Shown here: positions 1-9,464 of the stretch, in pieces
Layout: each line of letters starts with the position of its first letter
Position numbering within the stretch: the first letter of the stretch is position 1
From: Bifidobacterium jacchi
GTDB lineage: Bacteria > Actinomycetota > Actinomycetes > Actinomycetales > Bifidobacteriaceae
NCBI RefSeq assembly: GCF_009078285.1
Contig: NZ_RQSP01000006.1
Span: forward strand, 45,232-83,585
DNA: 38,354 bases
Reading direction: 5' to 3'
Position numbers and translations under genes: made by a program
Notes under the pieces: generated by a model
Databases searched by the model: none
What the model was told of the DNA's origin: nothing
Seen by the model: only the letters and a program-made list of their open reading frames with translations

Positions 1-117
1 CCCTAATCCCCAGCCACGCAAACGCATGCAACCGGTCACAACCCACCGCATGACAAAACCCACAGCCACGCGATCACAAAAAGCCCGTTTTTTGCATCGC
101 GCGGCTGCACGTCTGCC

Positions 118-310
118 TTCCCGAGCAATCCTTGCGCCGCTCCGGGCTGCTGGCGCAAATATCTTACGAACTTGGGACTGATCTCGAGATTCTCTTGCGC
201 TAACGCCCCCCCCAAGCGCTGCCGCAAGGATTTCTCGAAATCAGGCGTTGTTTCGAGATTCTCTTGCGTCACCAGGCACATCTCGGCCTCTTGGCACAGT
301 CTCTTAGCGC
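118..310. repeat. Family B inverted-repeat cluster (B1)
   Basis: Several copies of a ~17-nt arm related to GCGCAAGAGAATCTCGA lie here in both orientations, for example TCGAGATTCTCTTGCGC near 184-200 and a degenerate mate near 230-240. Opposed arms would form hairpins with loops of differing sequence. The same family recurs at 907-1090, 24944-25345, 25948-26155 and 29930-30115. No start codon with a ribosome site and no plausible protein is seen. The ORFs here look like chance reading through repeats. Confidence 0.6.
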
Positions 311-319
311 AAGATTTCC

Positions 320-468
320 GGCGATCTCCCGTATTTCGTTCGCTGGGATGGCGTCAGTGAACATTATTCGGGAATGAGACCCACTTCTCCCGAATGTTGT
401 TCACTGAGCGGCCGGCAGCGAACGAAATTCGGGAGAAGCGGCCCCGATTCCCGAATTTCGATCACTGG
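320..468. repeat. Family D inverted-repeat cluster (D1)
   Basis: Arms related to CAGTGAACNNNATTCGGGA alternate in orientation, giving consecutive potential hairpins (arm about 19 nt, loop about 12-20 nt): the arm at 355-375 pairs with the one near 387-407, and the next arm near 416-434 pairs with the one near 447-467. A further outward-facing arm is at 325-347. The positions of arms and loops match D2 at 29322-29495, of which this is a diverged duplicate. Confidence 0.6.
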
Positions 469-517
469 AGAACGCCTCGCCGCGCCTTTCACCGTGAATC
501 ACATCGTGCTTTTCCCC

Positions 518-786
518 ATCGTGTGCATGGAATGTATGCCGCGTGCACCATCCGTGGGCATCGTGTGCACAGAACGTATGCCATCGGAGGCATCGTGTGC
601 ATGCAACGGATGCGTGGAGGCGCAAAACGCGCGCTTCGTGTACGTCGTATGCACACGATCACGTAGACGTACGTTCCATGCACACGATCAGCAGCGTCTT
701 ATGTACGCTCCATGCACACAATCAACGGCCCGACACGTCCGGGAGGGCCCCATCATACCCCGTTATGTACGTGCCATGCACACGAT
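518..786. repeat. Family C array of seven 21-bp units (C1)
   Basis: Seven copies of a ~21-bp unit (core CGTGTGCATGGNACGTATG) are at 518-538, 560-580 and 592-612 (forward) and 639-659, 668-688, 702-722 and 766-786 (reverse). Each unit has a near-palindromic core GTGC-ATG-GCAC, like a protein-binding dyad. Intervals vary (29 to 64 bp). The C3 array at 29558-29826 keeps every interval exactly, with roughly nine in ten bases identical. Unequal spacing, inverted units and shared spacers argue against CRISPR. Confidence 0.7.
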
Positions 787-906
787 GGCTACAGAGGGAT
801 GAGAAAAATAGACCGATCTAAAGGAACAGAGAAAGGGACAGAGAAGAGACAGAGAAGAGACAGAGAAGAGATGATAGAGAAGAGACAGACCGAAATAAAG
901 AAAATC

Positions 907-1090
907 GTGCGCGGAGCAGCCCGCAAGTGCAAGAGAATCTCGCGGAAAACCCTCAGTTCGAGAGAGTCTTGCGCCGTCCGCCCCACAAGCGCAAGAGAAT
1001 CTCGAAACATGGCCCGATCCCGAGAAAACCTTGCGCTAAAGCACTTGCGCTAAAGCAGTGTGCTGTCTCGGGGCATGGTTGCGCTAAAGC
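907..1090. repeat. Family B inverted-repeat cluster (B2)
   Basis: B arms alternate in orientation. The clearest pair is the arm near 989-1005 with its complement near 1019-1036 across a ~14-nt loop. Three short half-units (TTGCGCTAAAGCA) follow between 1032 and 1092. No gene is visible. Confidence 0.6.
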
Positions 1091-1560
1091 AGCGCCCCCT
1101 CTCTCATTCCTCTCTAGTGTCCACCATGTAGTGTCCACCATGGTGCCCAACCATCTAACCCACGAAAACAGCAGAAGTCTCAGAAAACGTGTGCCAAGAG
1201 GCCGAACTGCAGCCGAACCGCTCAATCATTTGCGAGATGGACCGCCACCATGTCACACACCAACATGTCCACAACACCATCGGCACCCCTGCAATGCGGC
1301 ATCGCAATGCAACCGTTATGCAACCGCGGCGCCCCCACCGTGCGGAGAACAACCCATGAACAACGCACCATGAACAACCCATGATGTAGGGATCGAAAAA
1401 CAGCCAAAACCCACAAACCGCGGAAAATGGCCATTCCCGTTCCCTACACCATGGGCCAATCCCTACACCATGCGAAATGATCCCGGAACCCATATCGCCG
1501 CGTATCGTCACGACAGTGCAACGCCGCGACGGTACATCACCGCGACGGTATCAACAACGA
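1091..1560. other. Gene-free stretch with an inverted copy of a segment at 25859
   Basis: No credible coding sequence is visible. A ~35-bp block at 1149-1184 (core CACGAAAACAGCAGAAGTCT) reappears inverted at 25859-25894, and flanking bases down to about 1070 also align with 25895-25970. Short direct repeats (CCCTACACCATG; ATGAACAAC) occur at 1357-1470. Confidence 0.5.
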
Positions 1561-1594
1561 AAGAGGCCTCGACCGATTTCGATCGAGGCCTCTT
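1561..1594 (-). terminator. Rho-independent terminator of tRNA-Lys
   Basis: A perfect 12-bp stem (AAGAGGCCTCGA with its complement, 1561-1572 and 1583-1594) has a 10-nt loop. It lies 7 nt beyond the 3' end of the tRNA and is followed on the minus strand by a T-rich run (TTTCGTTGTTG). Confidence 0.8.
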
Positions 1595-1601
1595 GGCAAG
1601 T

Positions 1602-1674
1602 GCCCCCGCAGGGACTCGAACCCTGGACACGCTGATTAAGAGTCAGCTGCTCTAACCAACTGAGCTACGGGGGC
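1602..1674 (-). tRNA. tRNA-Lys (anticodon CTT)
   Basis: Read on the minus strand, the 73-nt cloverleaf starts and ends with the seven-base acceptor GCCCCCG/CGGGGGC. It has a D arm containing AGCTCAGTTGGTTAGAGC, an anticodon loop CTCTTAA (CTT, decoding AAG) and a T loop TTCGAGT. No CCA is encoded. It has its own promoter and terminator, so it appears monocistronic. Confidence 0.97.
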
Positions 1675-1701
1675 GTTGGTTATTTCTTGAGCCAAGTGAT
1701 T

Positions 1702-1729
1702 ACTATACTCGAGATCGCCCTCACTGCAA
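1702..1729 (-). promoter_or_regulatory. Promoter of tRNA-Lys
   Basis: On the minus strand a TTGCAG -35 (1724-1729) and a TATAGT -10 (1702-1707) are separated by 16 bp. The -10 lies about 28 bp before the mature tRNA 5' end, a normal distance. Confidence 0.6.
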
Positions 1730-1958
1730 ACTACGGCGTGTCGCCAATGATTCCAACGATTTGGGCAGCCAACATCAGCCAGCACCACTGGTCCGACTCA
1801 CAAACAACCAAGGATCTCGCAGCTTTGCCCCCCCACCATCTTCATCATCTCTGCCCCCTCGCCGCGCACACACCGCCTCTTCGCCGCCCGGCACCCTCCT
1901 CGCAGCACCGCCCCTTAGCCACACTCTCAGATCAACAGCGTGTCACCGCTCATTAGTT

Positions 1959-1988
1959 CACATTGGTTGCCAATTGGCAACCAATGTG
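1959..1988. repeat. 30-bp perfect palindrome
   Basis: CACATTGGTTGCCAA followed by its exact reverse complement, centred between 1973 and 1974, in the gene-free stretch between tRNA-Lys and the MATE gene. The inner 22 bp recur exactly at 38299-38320. The rest of 1730-2039 shows no gene and no other clear signal. A perfect palindrome of this length could be a high-affinity operator or a cruciform-forming repeat. The missing adjacent downstream gene makes an operator less obvious here. Confidence 0.7.
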
Positions 1989-2039
1989 CCATTGCAATGC
2001 ACGCATCCGCCCCAGCAGTAGCACCCCGTCTTGCGGTCG

Positions 2040-2210
2040 TCTAATTTCTCGCGTCAGCAATTCGTCTATGAATTGACTACCACTCAGTCCCGCTTCGCGG
2101 CCCAGCTCGATCCGCAATTTCGGACGCGCTGCGCGCGCGGTTTGCTGGCTCGCCGGTCGGCTCGCACAGCACCTACAGACAGCTCCGCTGTCTGCTTAAC
2201 GGTGCTGTCC
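2040..2210 (-). mobile_element. Family E element, degenerate copy E1, overlapping the MATE 3' end
   Basis: Read on the minus strand this matches the internal part and right end of the E2 element (24640-24808): the two-helix hairpin (about 2172-2209), the GCGCGCAGCGCG block, an AAGCGGGACTGAG motif and a decayed end (GCGTCAG near 2050). The inner hairpin stem reads CAGACAGC/GCTGTCTG against CAAACAGC/GCTGTTTG in E2, a compensatory pair change. The MATE reading frame runs into it and stops inside it. Confidence 0.65.
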
Positions 2211-3714
2211 ACTCATCCGTGCGCACGCGCAGCCCATTGACCAACGCGCGAACGCCCACAAACAGCACATTGATGGCCGTCCACAACACGACCATACGCG
2301 CCGTATCATCGACGATCAACCACCCATCAAGCGCGTTGATCACCAGCAACGCCGGCACATAGATCGCAGCCGTGACCGTGCAGCCGACAGCAAGATAGCG
2401 GTAGTCCCCGGCACCGATCAGGATGCCATCCAACGCCCACATCCACCCGCCAAGCGGCAGGAAAACCGCCAGAACCAGCATCCCGACGACGACCAATCCG
2501 CGAACCGAATCATCCGGACTGAACAAACCGGCGGCAAGCAAGCCAAACGCAGCCAATGCGGCACCGATGCAACACCCGCCGACGGCACCCGCCCGGCCGC
2601 ACAACCGGGTCATCGAACGCGCGCCAAGCCGTCTGCCCGCCCCCAGTTCGGCGGCAACCAGCGTCTGCCCGGCGATGGCGATCGCGTCAAGCATATTGAT
2701 CGTGAAATTCCAGCTTGCATTGACCACCTGATAGGCGGCCAGCACACGCGTGCCCATGCTCGCCGCCAGCATCACCGTGCCCACCATCGACACGCGCAAT
2801 GCGAGCGTGCGCACGAACAGCGGCACGCCGTCGCCGGCCGCATGCGCAATGCCCTGCAATCGCGGCCGCCAGTCAGCTCCAGCCGCGCGCGCCCACCGCA
2901 GCGCCGGAATCACCAACGCCACGCCCATGAACCATTGCGCGATCAACGTCGCCGCGCCGGAACCGGCCACACCCCAGCGCAAGCCGAACACGAACAGCAC
3001 GTCGAGCACCGTATTGAGCGCCGCGCCCGCCACCGCAACGATCAACGTGATACGCATCCGCTGCATGCCCCGAAACACGCCGTTCGCCGCATAAACCAGC
3101 AGCATGCCGGGCAAACCGAACACCACGGCACGCAGATAGGCGACGGATGCACCCAATACGCCGAATCCGCCGGCGTTGCCAGCAGTGCCGGAGCCAGCGG
3201 TTGCAGCCCCGGCACCACCGGCAACGCCGCCTTCACCACCACCGGCACCACCCGCGCCCAGCGCCACGCACAGCGGCTCCGCAACCGCAAACAGCACAAT
3301 CGACACGACAATGCCGATGCCGAGCGCAAGCCACAGTCCGCTGATGCCCGCCTCCATGCCTTCGCGCCGCCGCCCGGCACCGATCAGTCGAGCGACCTGC
3401 GAGGTGGTGCCGTACGCCAGAAACACGCACAGCCCGACGGCGGTGAGGATGACCGTCGAACCGATCGACAGCCCGGCGAGCGCGGTGCCGCCATCGCCGA
3501 TGTGTCCGACGATCGCCGTGTCGATGAGGATGAACGCCGGTTCCGCGACCAGCTGTCCGAACGTGGGCAGCGCAAGGGCGACGATCCGCCGGATGGCGCG
3601 GCGCTCGGTGGCGGGCACGGCGACGCTTTCGACAGAGGATTCAGCGGGCGCGGCGGCTCTTTCGGCGGCTGACGCGGATTCGGCGGATTCAGATGTCGGT
3701 GACGATTGACGCAT
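2173..3714 (-). CDS. MATE-family multidrug/metabolite exporter (DinF-like)
   Basis: Predicted 12-helix inner-membrane antiporter that would export organic cations or metabolites using Na+ or H+. Start chosen at 3714 (MRQSSPTSES), 15 codons inside the longest frame. The first 40 residues are Ser/Ala/Glu rich and cytosolic. The MATE core begins at ALPTFGQLVAEPAFILIDTA (about residues 47-66), typical of the DinF branch. Residues about 153-185 (DNA 3160-3258) form a Gly/Ala-rich run, probably an inserted loop between helices. The last 11 codons before the stop lie inside repeat element E1, so the native C-terminus seems to have been replaced. The gene sits where ffh often follows glnD in actinobacteria. 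The substrate cannot be deduced. Confidence 0.9.
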   Translation of the reverse strand: MRQSSPTSESAESASAAERAAAPAESSVESVAVPATERRAIRRIVALALPTFGQLVAEPAFILIDTAIVGHIGDGGTALAGLSIGSTVILTAVGLCVFLAYGTTSQVARLIGAGRRREGMEAGISGLWLALGIGIVVSIVLFAVAEPLCVALGAGGAGGGEGGVAGGAGAATAGSGTAGNAGGFGVLGASVAYLRAVVFGLPGMLLVYAANGVFRGMQRMRITLIVAVAGAALNTVLDVLFVFGLRWGVAGSGAATLIAQWFMGVALVIPALRWARAAGADWRPRLQGIAHAAGDGVPLFVRTLALRVSMVGTVMLAASMGTRVLAAYQVVNASWNFTINMLDAIAIAGQTLVAAELGAGRRLGARSMTRLCGRAGAVGGCCIGAALAAFGLLAAGLFSPDDSVRGLVVVGMLVLAVFLPLGGWMWALDGILIGAGDYRYLAVGCTVTAAIYVPALLVINALDGWLIVDDTARMVVLWTAINVLFVGVRALVNGLRVRTDEWTAPLSRQRSCL

Positions 3715-3886
3715 GGCATCCAGCCTAGCGGCACCCAGTCCAGTGGCGGTCTTGCACATGATTGAGGAATCCGGATGCTATTCTTCCCCGCCGGCTTCGT
3801 TGCCGACCCTCATCAGAGAGGCCAACGCCGCTCAATCATTGAAGAGACGGGCCGCAAGACAGGCCACAAGATCAGACATCGAACGC

Positions 3887-4082
3887 CTATCTCAAAACTG
3901 AGAGGCTGATTTCGCGTTCCACGGCAGTCTATCTCAAAACTGAGAGGCTGCGACGACCCAAGACAACCACGTCGCTAGGCCAAAATCGGCTCAGTCTCGG
4001 TGAATTACCGGCAGATAACAGCCTCTCAGTTTTGAGATAGACTGCCGTAGACCCTCAAATCAGCCTCTCAGTTTCGAGATAG
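3887..4082. repeat. 196-bp inverted-repeat element built from four phased dyads
   Basis: Four near-identical 22-bp units containing CTCAAAACTGAGAGGCTG are at 3887-3908 and 3929-3950 (forward) and 4019-4040 and 4061-4082 (inverted; the last has one mismatch). In both pairs the units start exactly 42 bp apart. The arms 3921-3950 and 4019-4048 are a perfect 30-bp inverted repeat, and the whole 64-bp arms pair imperfectly. Each unit holds a small dyad TCTCA-AAAC-TGAGA. It starts 5 bp after the glnD stop and lies upstream of the MATE gene. It could be a terminator, a MITE-like insertion or an operator cluster for the MATE gene. The rest of 3715-4087 shows no gene. Confidence 0.75.
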
Positions 4083-4087
4083 CGGCC

Positions 4088-5917
4088 TCACATATGGTGG
4101 CATGCGACCGTGTAGACGCCGCGAACGAGCTGCTCGCGCCACGCCGACCACCCGTACTGCTTGGTGATCTGCTCGCCCGCGGTCGCCCCCAGCGACGAAC
4201 CGTCCGCCCGAGTCAGGTCGAACAGCATGTCGAGCAGCAGCCGGTCGCGCCCGCACCGCCGCGCAAGCTCATCGCCGGTGGACGGATCGTCGGGATTGCG
4301 CCCGGTCGCGAACTGCGAGAGCGTCAGATGCTCGCGAACCAGCATGGTCGCCCAGCGCACCACATCCCGGTCGAATCCCATGCGCCGCAATATCACCGGC
4401 ACATGCCTCGCCCCCTCGGCCGCATGGTCGGCGACGAACGGGCGCTTGCCGATGTCATGCAGCAGACCGGCCAGCAGCAGCGCCGTATAATGCGCATCGT
4501 CGTAGCGATTGCCGGTCGCCGCCGACACTCGCTCCAGCCGCGAGACGACCTCCACACTATGCCGATCGATGGTGTAGCGATGCGCCGCCGACGCGCTGGG
4601 CCGATTGCGGATGCCAAGCCATTCGGGGATCCACCGGCCCGGAATGTCAACGAAATCGATCTCCTCCCACACGCGCATGAGCTGCGGCCCGCTGGCGAGC
4701 AGCCGCACGAACAGGCCGCGAGCCTCGTCGGTCCACGCCGAATCGCGGATCGGGCTACGCTTGAGATTGACGAGCGTGCCCGGATTGATCGGCATGTCGA
4801 ATTCGGCCGAAGCGGTCGCGGCGCGCAACGGCAGCACGGGATCGCGCGCAGGGTCCACCCCAGGCGCGAGCACGATCTCCCGCTCGTGCGCGACGATGCC
4901 CGGCGCAAGCGTCTCGAATTTCGGTGCCTCCCTCTTGCCGCCGGCTCGCGGCGCGAACATCTGGAAGAACGAGAATCGTGGATGCTCGTGCGTCAGCGAG
5001 TGTTCGGCGCGCGATGCCGTCGAATCGAGCGAAAAGGCGATCTGCCGACCGATGCGCGCGAGTCTGGTCTGCAAGGTTTCGATCGAGGCGGCTTCGCGCG
5101 TCCCCTCCGGCAGCGTCGGGTCGGCAAGGCCGAGCATCGCGGCGACCTTGCTCTGGTAGGGCGGCAACAGCAGATTGGTGTCTTTTCGCGCGACCAAGTG
5201 AATGCAGTCGCGCACGTCGAGCAGCGCGTCGAGTGCATCGTCGTAGGCGCCGTGCGGCCGGTCGGCCAGCCAGGAGGCGGCGAGCGCCGACACGAGCACG
5301 GCATCGCGCAACCCGCCGCGCGCCTCTTTGATGTCGGGCTGGTTGAGATACGGCATCCGCCCGAAGCGGTTGAGTCGGGACTGTGCCGATTCGAGCAGTT
5401 CCGGCAGTCGTTTGCGCGCGGCTTTGCGCCATCGTTCCAGTATGGACGCGGCGGTAGTTTCGATCAGGGCGGTGTCGCCGGCGATCGGCCGCACGTCGAG
5501 CCAGCCCATCGCGGCGGGCAGATCGTGGTCGGTGACCGATTCGCATTGCGCGCGCGTGCGCACGGCATGGTCGAGATCGAGGCCGCTGTCCCAGAGCGGA
5601 TACCACAGTTTGTTGGCCAGTTCGTTGAGTCGCTGATCGCCGATCACCCGCTGATCGACGATGATGACCAGATCGAGATCGGACGACGGACCGATCTGCC
5701 CGCGCGCCAACGAGCCGACCGCGGCGAGTCCGATGCCTTCGTCGGGCACGTCGAAACTCACTTCGGCGGCCGCCTGCGACCATAGTTCACGCAGGCACGT
5801 CATCGCCAGTTCGGTTCGCGCCTTGCGCTTGGCGCTGCCGTTGCGGTAGACGCCGTCGTCGTCCGGCTGGCTGATGGCGAGGAACCGCTTGTTGAGATGG
5901 TCGACTGGCGATGTCAT
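4088..5917 (-). CDS. glnD: PII uridylyltransferase/uridylyl-removing enzyme, short form
   Basis: Bifunctional nucleotidyltransferase that modifies the T-loop tyrosine of PII according to nitrogen status. The nucleotidyltransferase motif is visible at residues 68-82 (GS, then SDLD), followed by the helical GlnD region and an HD phosphohydrolase domain with HD at 487-488 (LLHDIGK). The protein is 609 residues, well below the ~890 of the enterobacterial enzyme. It ends about 120 residues after the HD pair, so the two C-terminal ACT glutamine-sensing domains are absent or nearly so. In some actinobacteria the enzyme adenylylates PII, so the nucleotide used is uncertain. It follows amtB-glnB on the same strand, separated from glnB by 125 bp holding a hairpin. 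Confidence 0.95.
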   Translation of the reverse strand: MTSPVDHLNKRFLAISQPDDDGVYRNGSAKRKARTELAMTCLRELWSQAAAEVSFDVPDEGIGLAAVGSLARGQIGPSSDLDLVIIVDQRVIGDQRLNELANKLWYPLWDSGLDLDHAVRTRAQCESVTDHDLPAAMGWLDVRPIAGDTALIETTAASILERWRKAARKRLPELLESAQSRLNRFGRMPYLNQPDIKEARGGLRDAVLVSALAASWLADRPHGAYDDALDALLDVRDCIHLVARKDTNLLLPPYQSKVAAMLGLADPTLPEGTREAASIETLQTRLARIGRQIAFSLDSTASRAEHSLTHEHPRFSFFQMFAPRAGGKREAPKFETLAPGIVAHEREIVLAPGVDPARDPVLPLRAATASAEFDMPINPGTLVNLKRSPIRDSAWTDEARGLFVRLLASGPQLMRVWEEIDFVDIPGRWIPEWLGIRNRPSASAAHRYTIDRHSVEVVSRLERVSAATGNRYDDAHYTALLLAGLLHDIGKRPFVADHAAEGARHVPVILRRMGFDRDVVRWATMLVREHLTLSQFATGRNPDDPSTGDELARRCGRDRLLLDMLFDLTRADGSSLGATAGEQITKQYGWSAWREQLVRGVYTVACHHM

Positions 5918-5997
5918 GTGATCCGACCTTTGCTGACAATGCTGGATATAGGATGCTACGGGATACGACTACGGGATATGGCACGACCGCGCATATG

Positions 5998-6038
5998 AAA
6001 GGTCCCCGCACGGCATCGCGGCACGTACGGGGACCTTT
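5998..6038 (-). terminator. Hairpin between glnB and glnD
   Basis: A 15-bp stem with one mismatch (AAAGGTCCCCGCACG at 5998-6012 against its near complement at 6024-6038) has an 11-nt loop. It lies 5 bp after the glnB stop. The T tract after it on the minus strand is short (CCTTTCAT), so it may only partly terminate and thereby set glnD expression below amtB-glnB. A separate glnD promoter in 5918-5997 is possible. Confidence 0.6.
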
Positions 6039-6042
6039 CCGA

Positions 6043-7672
<1,630 letters not shown>

Positions 7673-7685
7673 CTCTACCTCCCTC

Positions 7686-7810
7686 TCTGTGTAGAACTGT
7701 AGAACTCTGTGTTGAACGCCGTCTTGCGAAACGAAGACGGTGGCAACAGTCTCAGTCAGTATGTGACAGTGAACGCCTCTCGGGTGTACTGCACGTTACG
7801 GTACGTTACG
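7686..7810 (-). promoter_or_regulatory. amtB upstream region with direct repeats and a 5'UTR hairpin
   Basis: The direct repeat CGTTACG-gta-CGTTACG (7794-7800, 7804-7810) has a 10-bp period, reminiscent of nitrogen-regulator half-sites, though it does not match the classical actinobacterial GlnR layout. Nearer the gene are a hairpin CCGTCTT/AAGACGG (7719-7740) and a doubled GTAGAACT (7691-7706). No convincing -35/-10 pair was found, so the functional assignment is tentative. Confidence 0.35.
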
Positions 7811-7901
7811 ACCATGTTAAAGGAACCGGCTGAACGCAGGCGCCGAATGGCCGGGAAACGGTTGCGACGGTTCGCTGGTGAGGGGCGGCTGCGACGGTTC
7901 G

Positions 7902-9248
7902 CTAGGCGAGGATGCCGTCGACGAATCCCTCCGGATCGAAGGGGGCGAGGTCGTCCGGCCCTTCGCCGAGGCCGACGAGCTTGACCGGCACGCCGAGCTC
8001 CTTCTGCACGCTGATCACGATGCCGCCCTTCGCGGAGCCGTCGAGCTTGGAGAGCACCACGCCGGTGATGCCGATCGCCTCGGCGAACACCTTGGCCTGG
8101 GTCATGCCGTTCTGCCCGGTGGTCGCGTCGAGCACCAGCAGCACTTCGTCCACCGGCAGTTGCTTTTCGGTGACGCGGCGGATCTTGCCGAGCTCGTCCA
8201 TCAGATTCGCCTTGTTCTGGAGGCGGCCGGCGGTATCGATGATGAGCACGTCGGCGTCGGCCTCCTTGGCGCGGGCGGCGGCCTCGAACGCGACGGACGC
8301 GGGGTCGGCGCCGTCCTTGTCGGAGCGGACGACGGGCACGTTGACGCGCGCGCCCCACGTTTCGAGCTGGTCCGCTGCTGCGGCGCGGAACGTGTCGGCG
8401 GCGCCCATGACGACCTTCTTGCCGTCGGCGACGAACAGTCGGGCGAGCTTGCCGGCCGTGGTGGTCTTTCCGGTGCCGTTGACGCCGACCATGATGATCA
8501 CGCCCGGTCGGCTCGCGCCGGGTTTGTCGGCGTTGAGGCGGCGATCCGTGTCGCGGCCGACCATGTCGAGCAGACGTTCCCTGAGTCCGGCGCGCACTTC
8601 GGCTGCGTCGGCCTTGCCGGTGATGCGGGCGTCCTTGCGCAGTTCGCTGACCAGCTGCTCGCTGGCCTCGGCGCCGACGTCGGCGAGCAGCAGCGTGTCT
8701 TCGACGTCCTCCCAATCGGACTCGGAGAGGTTGTCTTTGCTCAAAATGTTGAATAGCGCCCGACCGAACGGGTTGGAGCTGTTGGCGAGTTTGGCGCGAA
8801 GTCGCTGGATGCGCGATCCGCTCGATTCGGGGCGCTCCGGCTTGGCGGGCTGCGGCGCAGGCTGCTGGGTTTGCGCAGGCTGCTGGGGTTGCGATGACTG
8901 CGCAGGAGCCGGAGTCTGCTCAGATGCCGGCGACTGCTCGGGTGCCGAGTTGGCCGCCTTCTGCGCAGACGATGCCGGTGATTGCGCAGATTGCGCTGAT
9001 TTTGCTGATGTGCCGGATGCTTGTGCGACCGGTTCTTCCGCCGTCGCTCCGGTCGATTCGGCACTGCTCGAACCGGCACCGGATGCCGCCGACGACACCG
9101 ATGATGAAACCGACGGCGACGCGACTGATGCTGCGTCTGACGCGGCATCGCTCCCCTTCGCGCGACCGCGCGCTATACCCCAAACAACCAGTGCGGCGAT
9201 CACCACGACGGCGACGGCCACAATGCCGATAATCACATTCGTATCCAT
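7902..9248 (-). CDS. ftsY: Signal recognition particle receptor FtsY
   Basis: SRP-type GTPase that receives ribosome-nascent-chain-Ffh complexes at the membrane. Start at 9248 (MDTNVIIGIV) puts a membrane helix at residues 4-23, as in membrane-tethered actinobacterial FtsY. An upstream in-frame ATG (9320) lies within or beyond the A1 repeat and was rejected. Residues 33-145 are a Ser/Ala/Gln/Pro-rich low-complexity linker in place of the usual acidic A domain. The NG domain follows: P-loop GVNGTGKT (255-262), DTFRAAAADQL (285-295), DTAGRLQ (338-344), SKLDGSAKGG (400-409) and GLGEGPDDLAPF (426-437). The ftsY-amtB-glnB-glnD order is familiar in actinobacteria. Confidence 0.96.
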   Translation of the reverse strand: MDTNVIIGIVAVAVVVIAALVVWGIARGRAKGSDAASDAASVASPSVSSSVSSAASGAGSSSAESTGATAEEPVAQASGTSAKSAQSAQSPASSAQKAANSAPEQSPASEQTPAPAQSSQPQQPAQTQQPAPQPAKPERPESSGSRIQRLRAKLANSSNPFGRALFNILSKDNLSESDWEDVEDTLLLADVGAEASEQLVSELRKDARITGKADAAEVRAGLRERLLDMVGRDTDRRLNADKPGASRPGVIIMVGVNGTGKTTTAGKLARLFVADGKKVVMGAADTFRAAAADQLETWGARVNVPVVRSDKDGADPASVAFEAAARAKEADADVLIIDTAGRLQNKANLMDELGKIRRVTEKQLPVDEVLLVLDATTGQNGMTQAKVFAEAIGITGVVLSKLDGSAKGGIVISVQKELGVPVKLVGLGEGPDDLAPFDPEGFVDGILA

Positions 9249-9295
9249 GTGATCAAGCCTAAAAACCGCAACGGACAGCGCCGCCCGCACCATGC

Positions 9296-9454
9296 GGTCA
9301 CGTGGCGCGGGTTCGGTCACAGGGAGCGGGGGTGGTCACAGGGAGCGGGGCGCACCCTGTGACCACACCGCAAAAACCTTGGTTTTACAACGTTTTTAAC
9401 ACCCGGTCACGTGGCGCGGGGCGCGCCCTGTGACCACACCCGCGCCACGTGACC
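9296..9454. repeat. Family A intergenic repeat (A1)
   Basis: GGTCAC-headed arms in both orientations (GGTCACAGGGAGCG, GGTCACGTGGCGCG and complements ending GTGACC) form two hairpin groups around an AT-richer centre (CAAAAACCTTGGTTTTACAACG). The element fills most of the ftsY-to-binding-protein gap. Its centre is diverged from the A2/A3 copies. Confidence 0.75.
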
Positions 9455-9464
9455 GGGCAGCAGC

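Larger units (their letters stand above)
320..1037. repeat. Large diverged duplication, copy 1 (D + C + purine tract + B)
   Basis: This segment matches 29348-29985 in the same orientation and order: D hairpins, the C array, an AG-rich tract of GAGACAGA-like repeats (815-900), then B hairpins. The offset is 29028 bp through D and 29040 bp through C, so there is one 12-bp indel between them, near 490-500. The purine tract is longer here than in copy 2. Confidence 0.75.

Noticed and set aside
518..786. CRISPR array made of the family C or B repeats
   Set aside because: Units occur in both orientations, repeats are imperfect, spacing ranges from 29 to 64 bp, spacers are shared between arrays, and no cas gene is present.
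374..802. Cys/His-rich protein, with a similar frame at 29309-29842
   Set aside because: The frame runs through the D and C repeats. Equivalent Cys/His-rich frames also exist on the opposite strand, substitutions between copies are often non-synonymous, and there is no ribosome site. Similarity is explained by the DNA duplication.
4094..5785. 563-codon plus-strand ORF opposite glnD
   Set aside because: Shadow frame in GC-rich coding DNA. The glnD frame has clear motifs.
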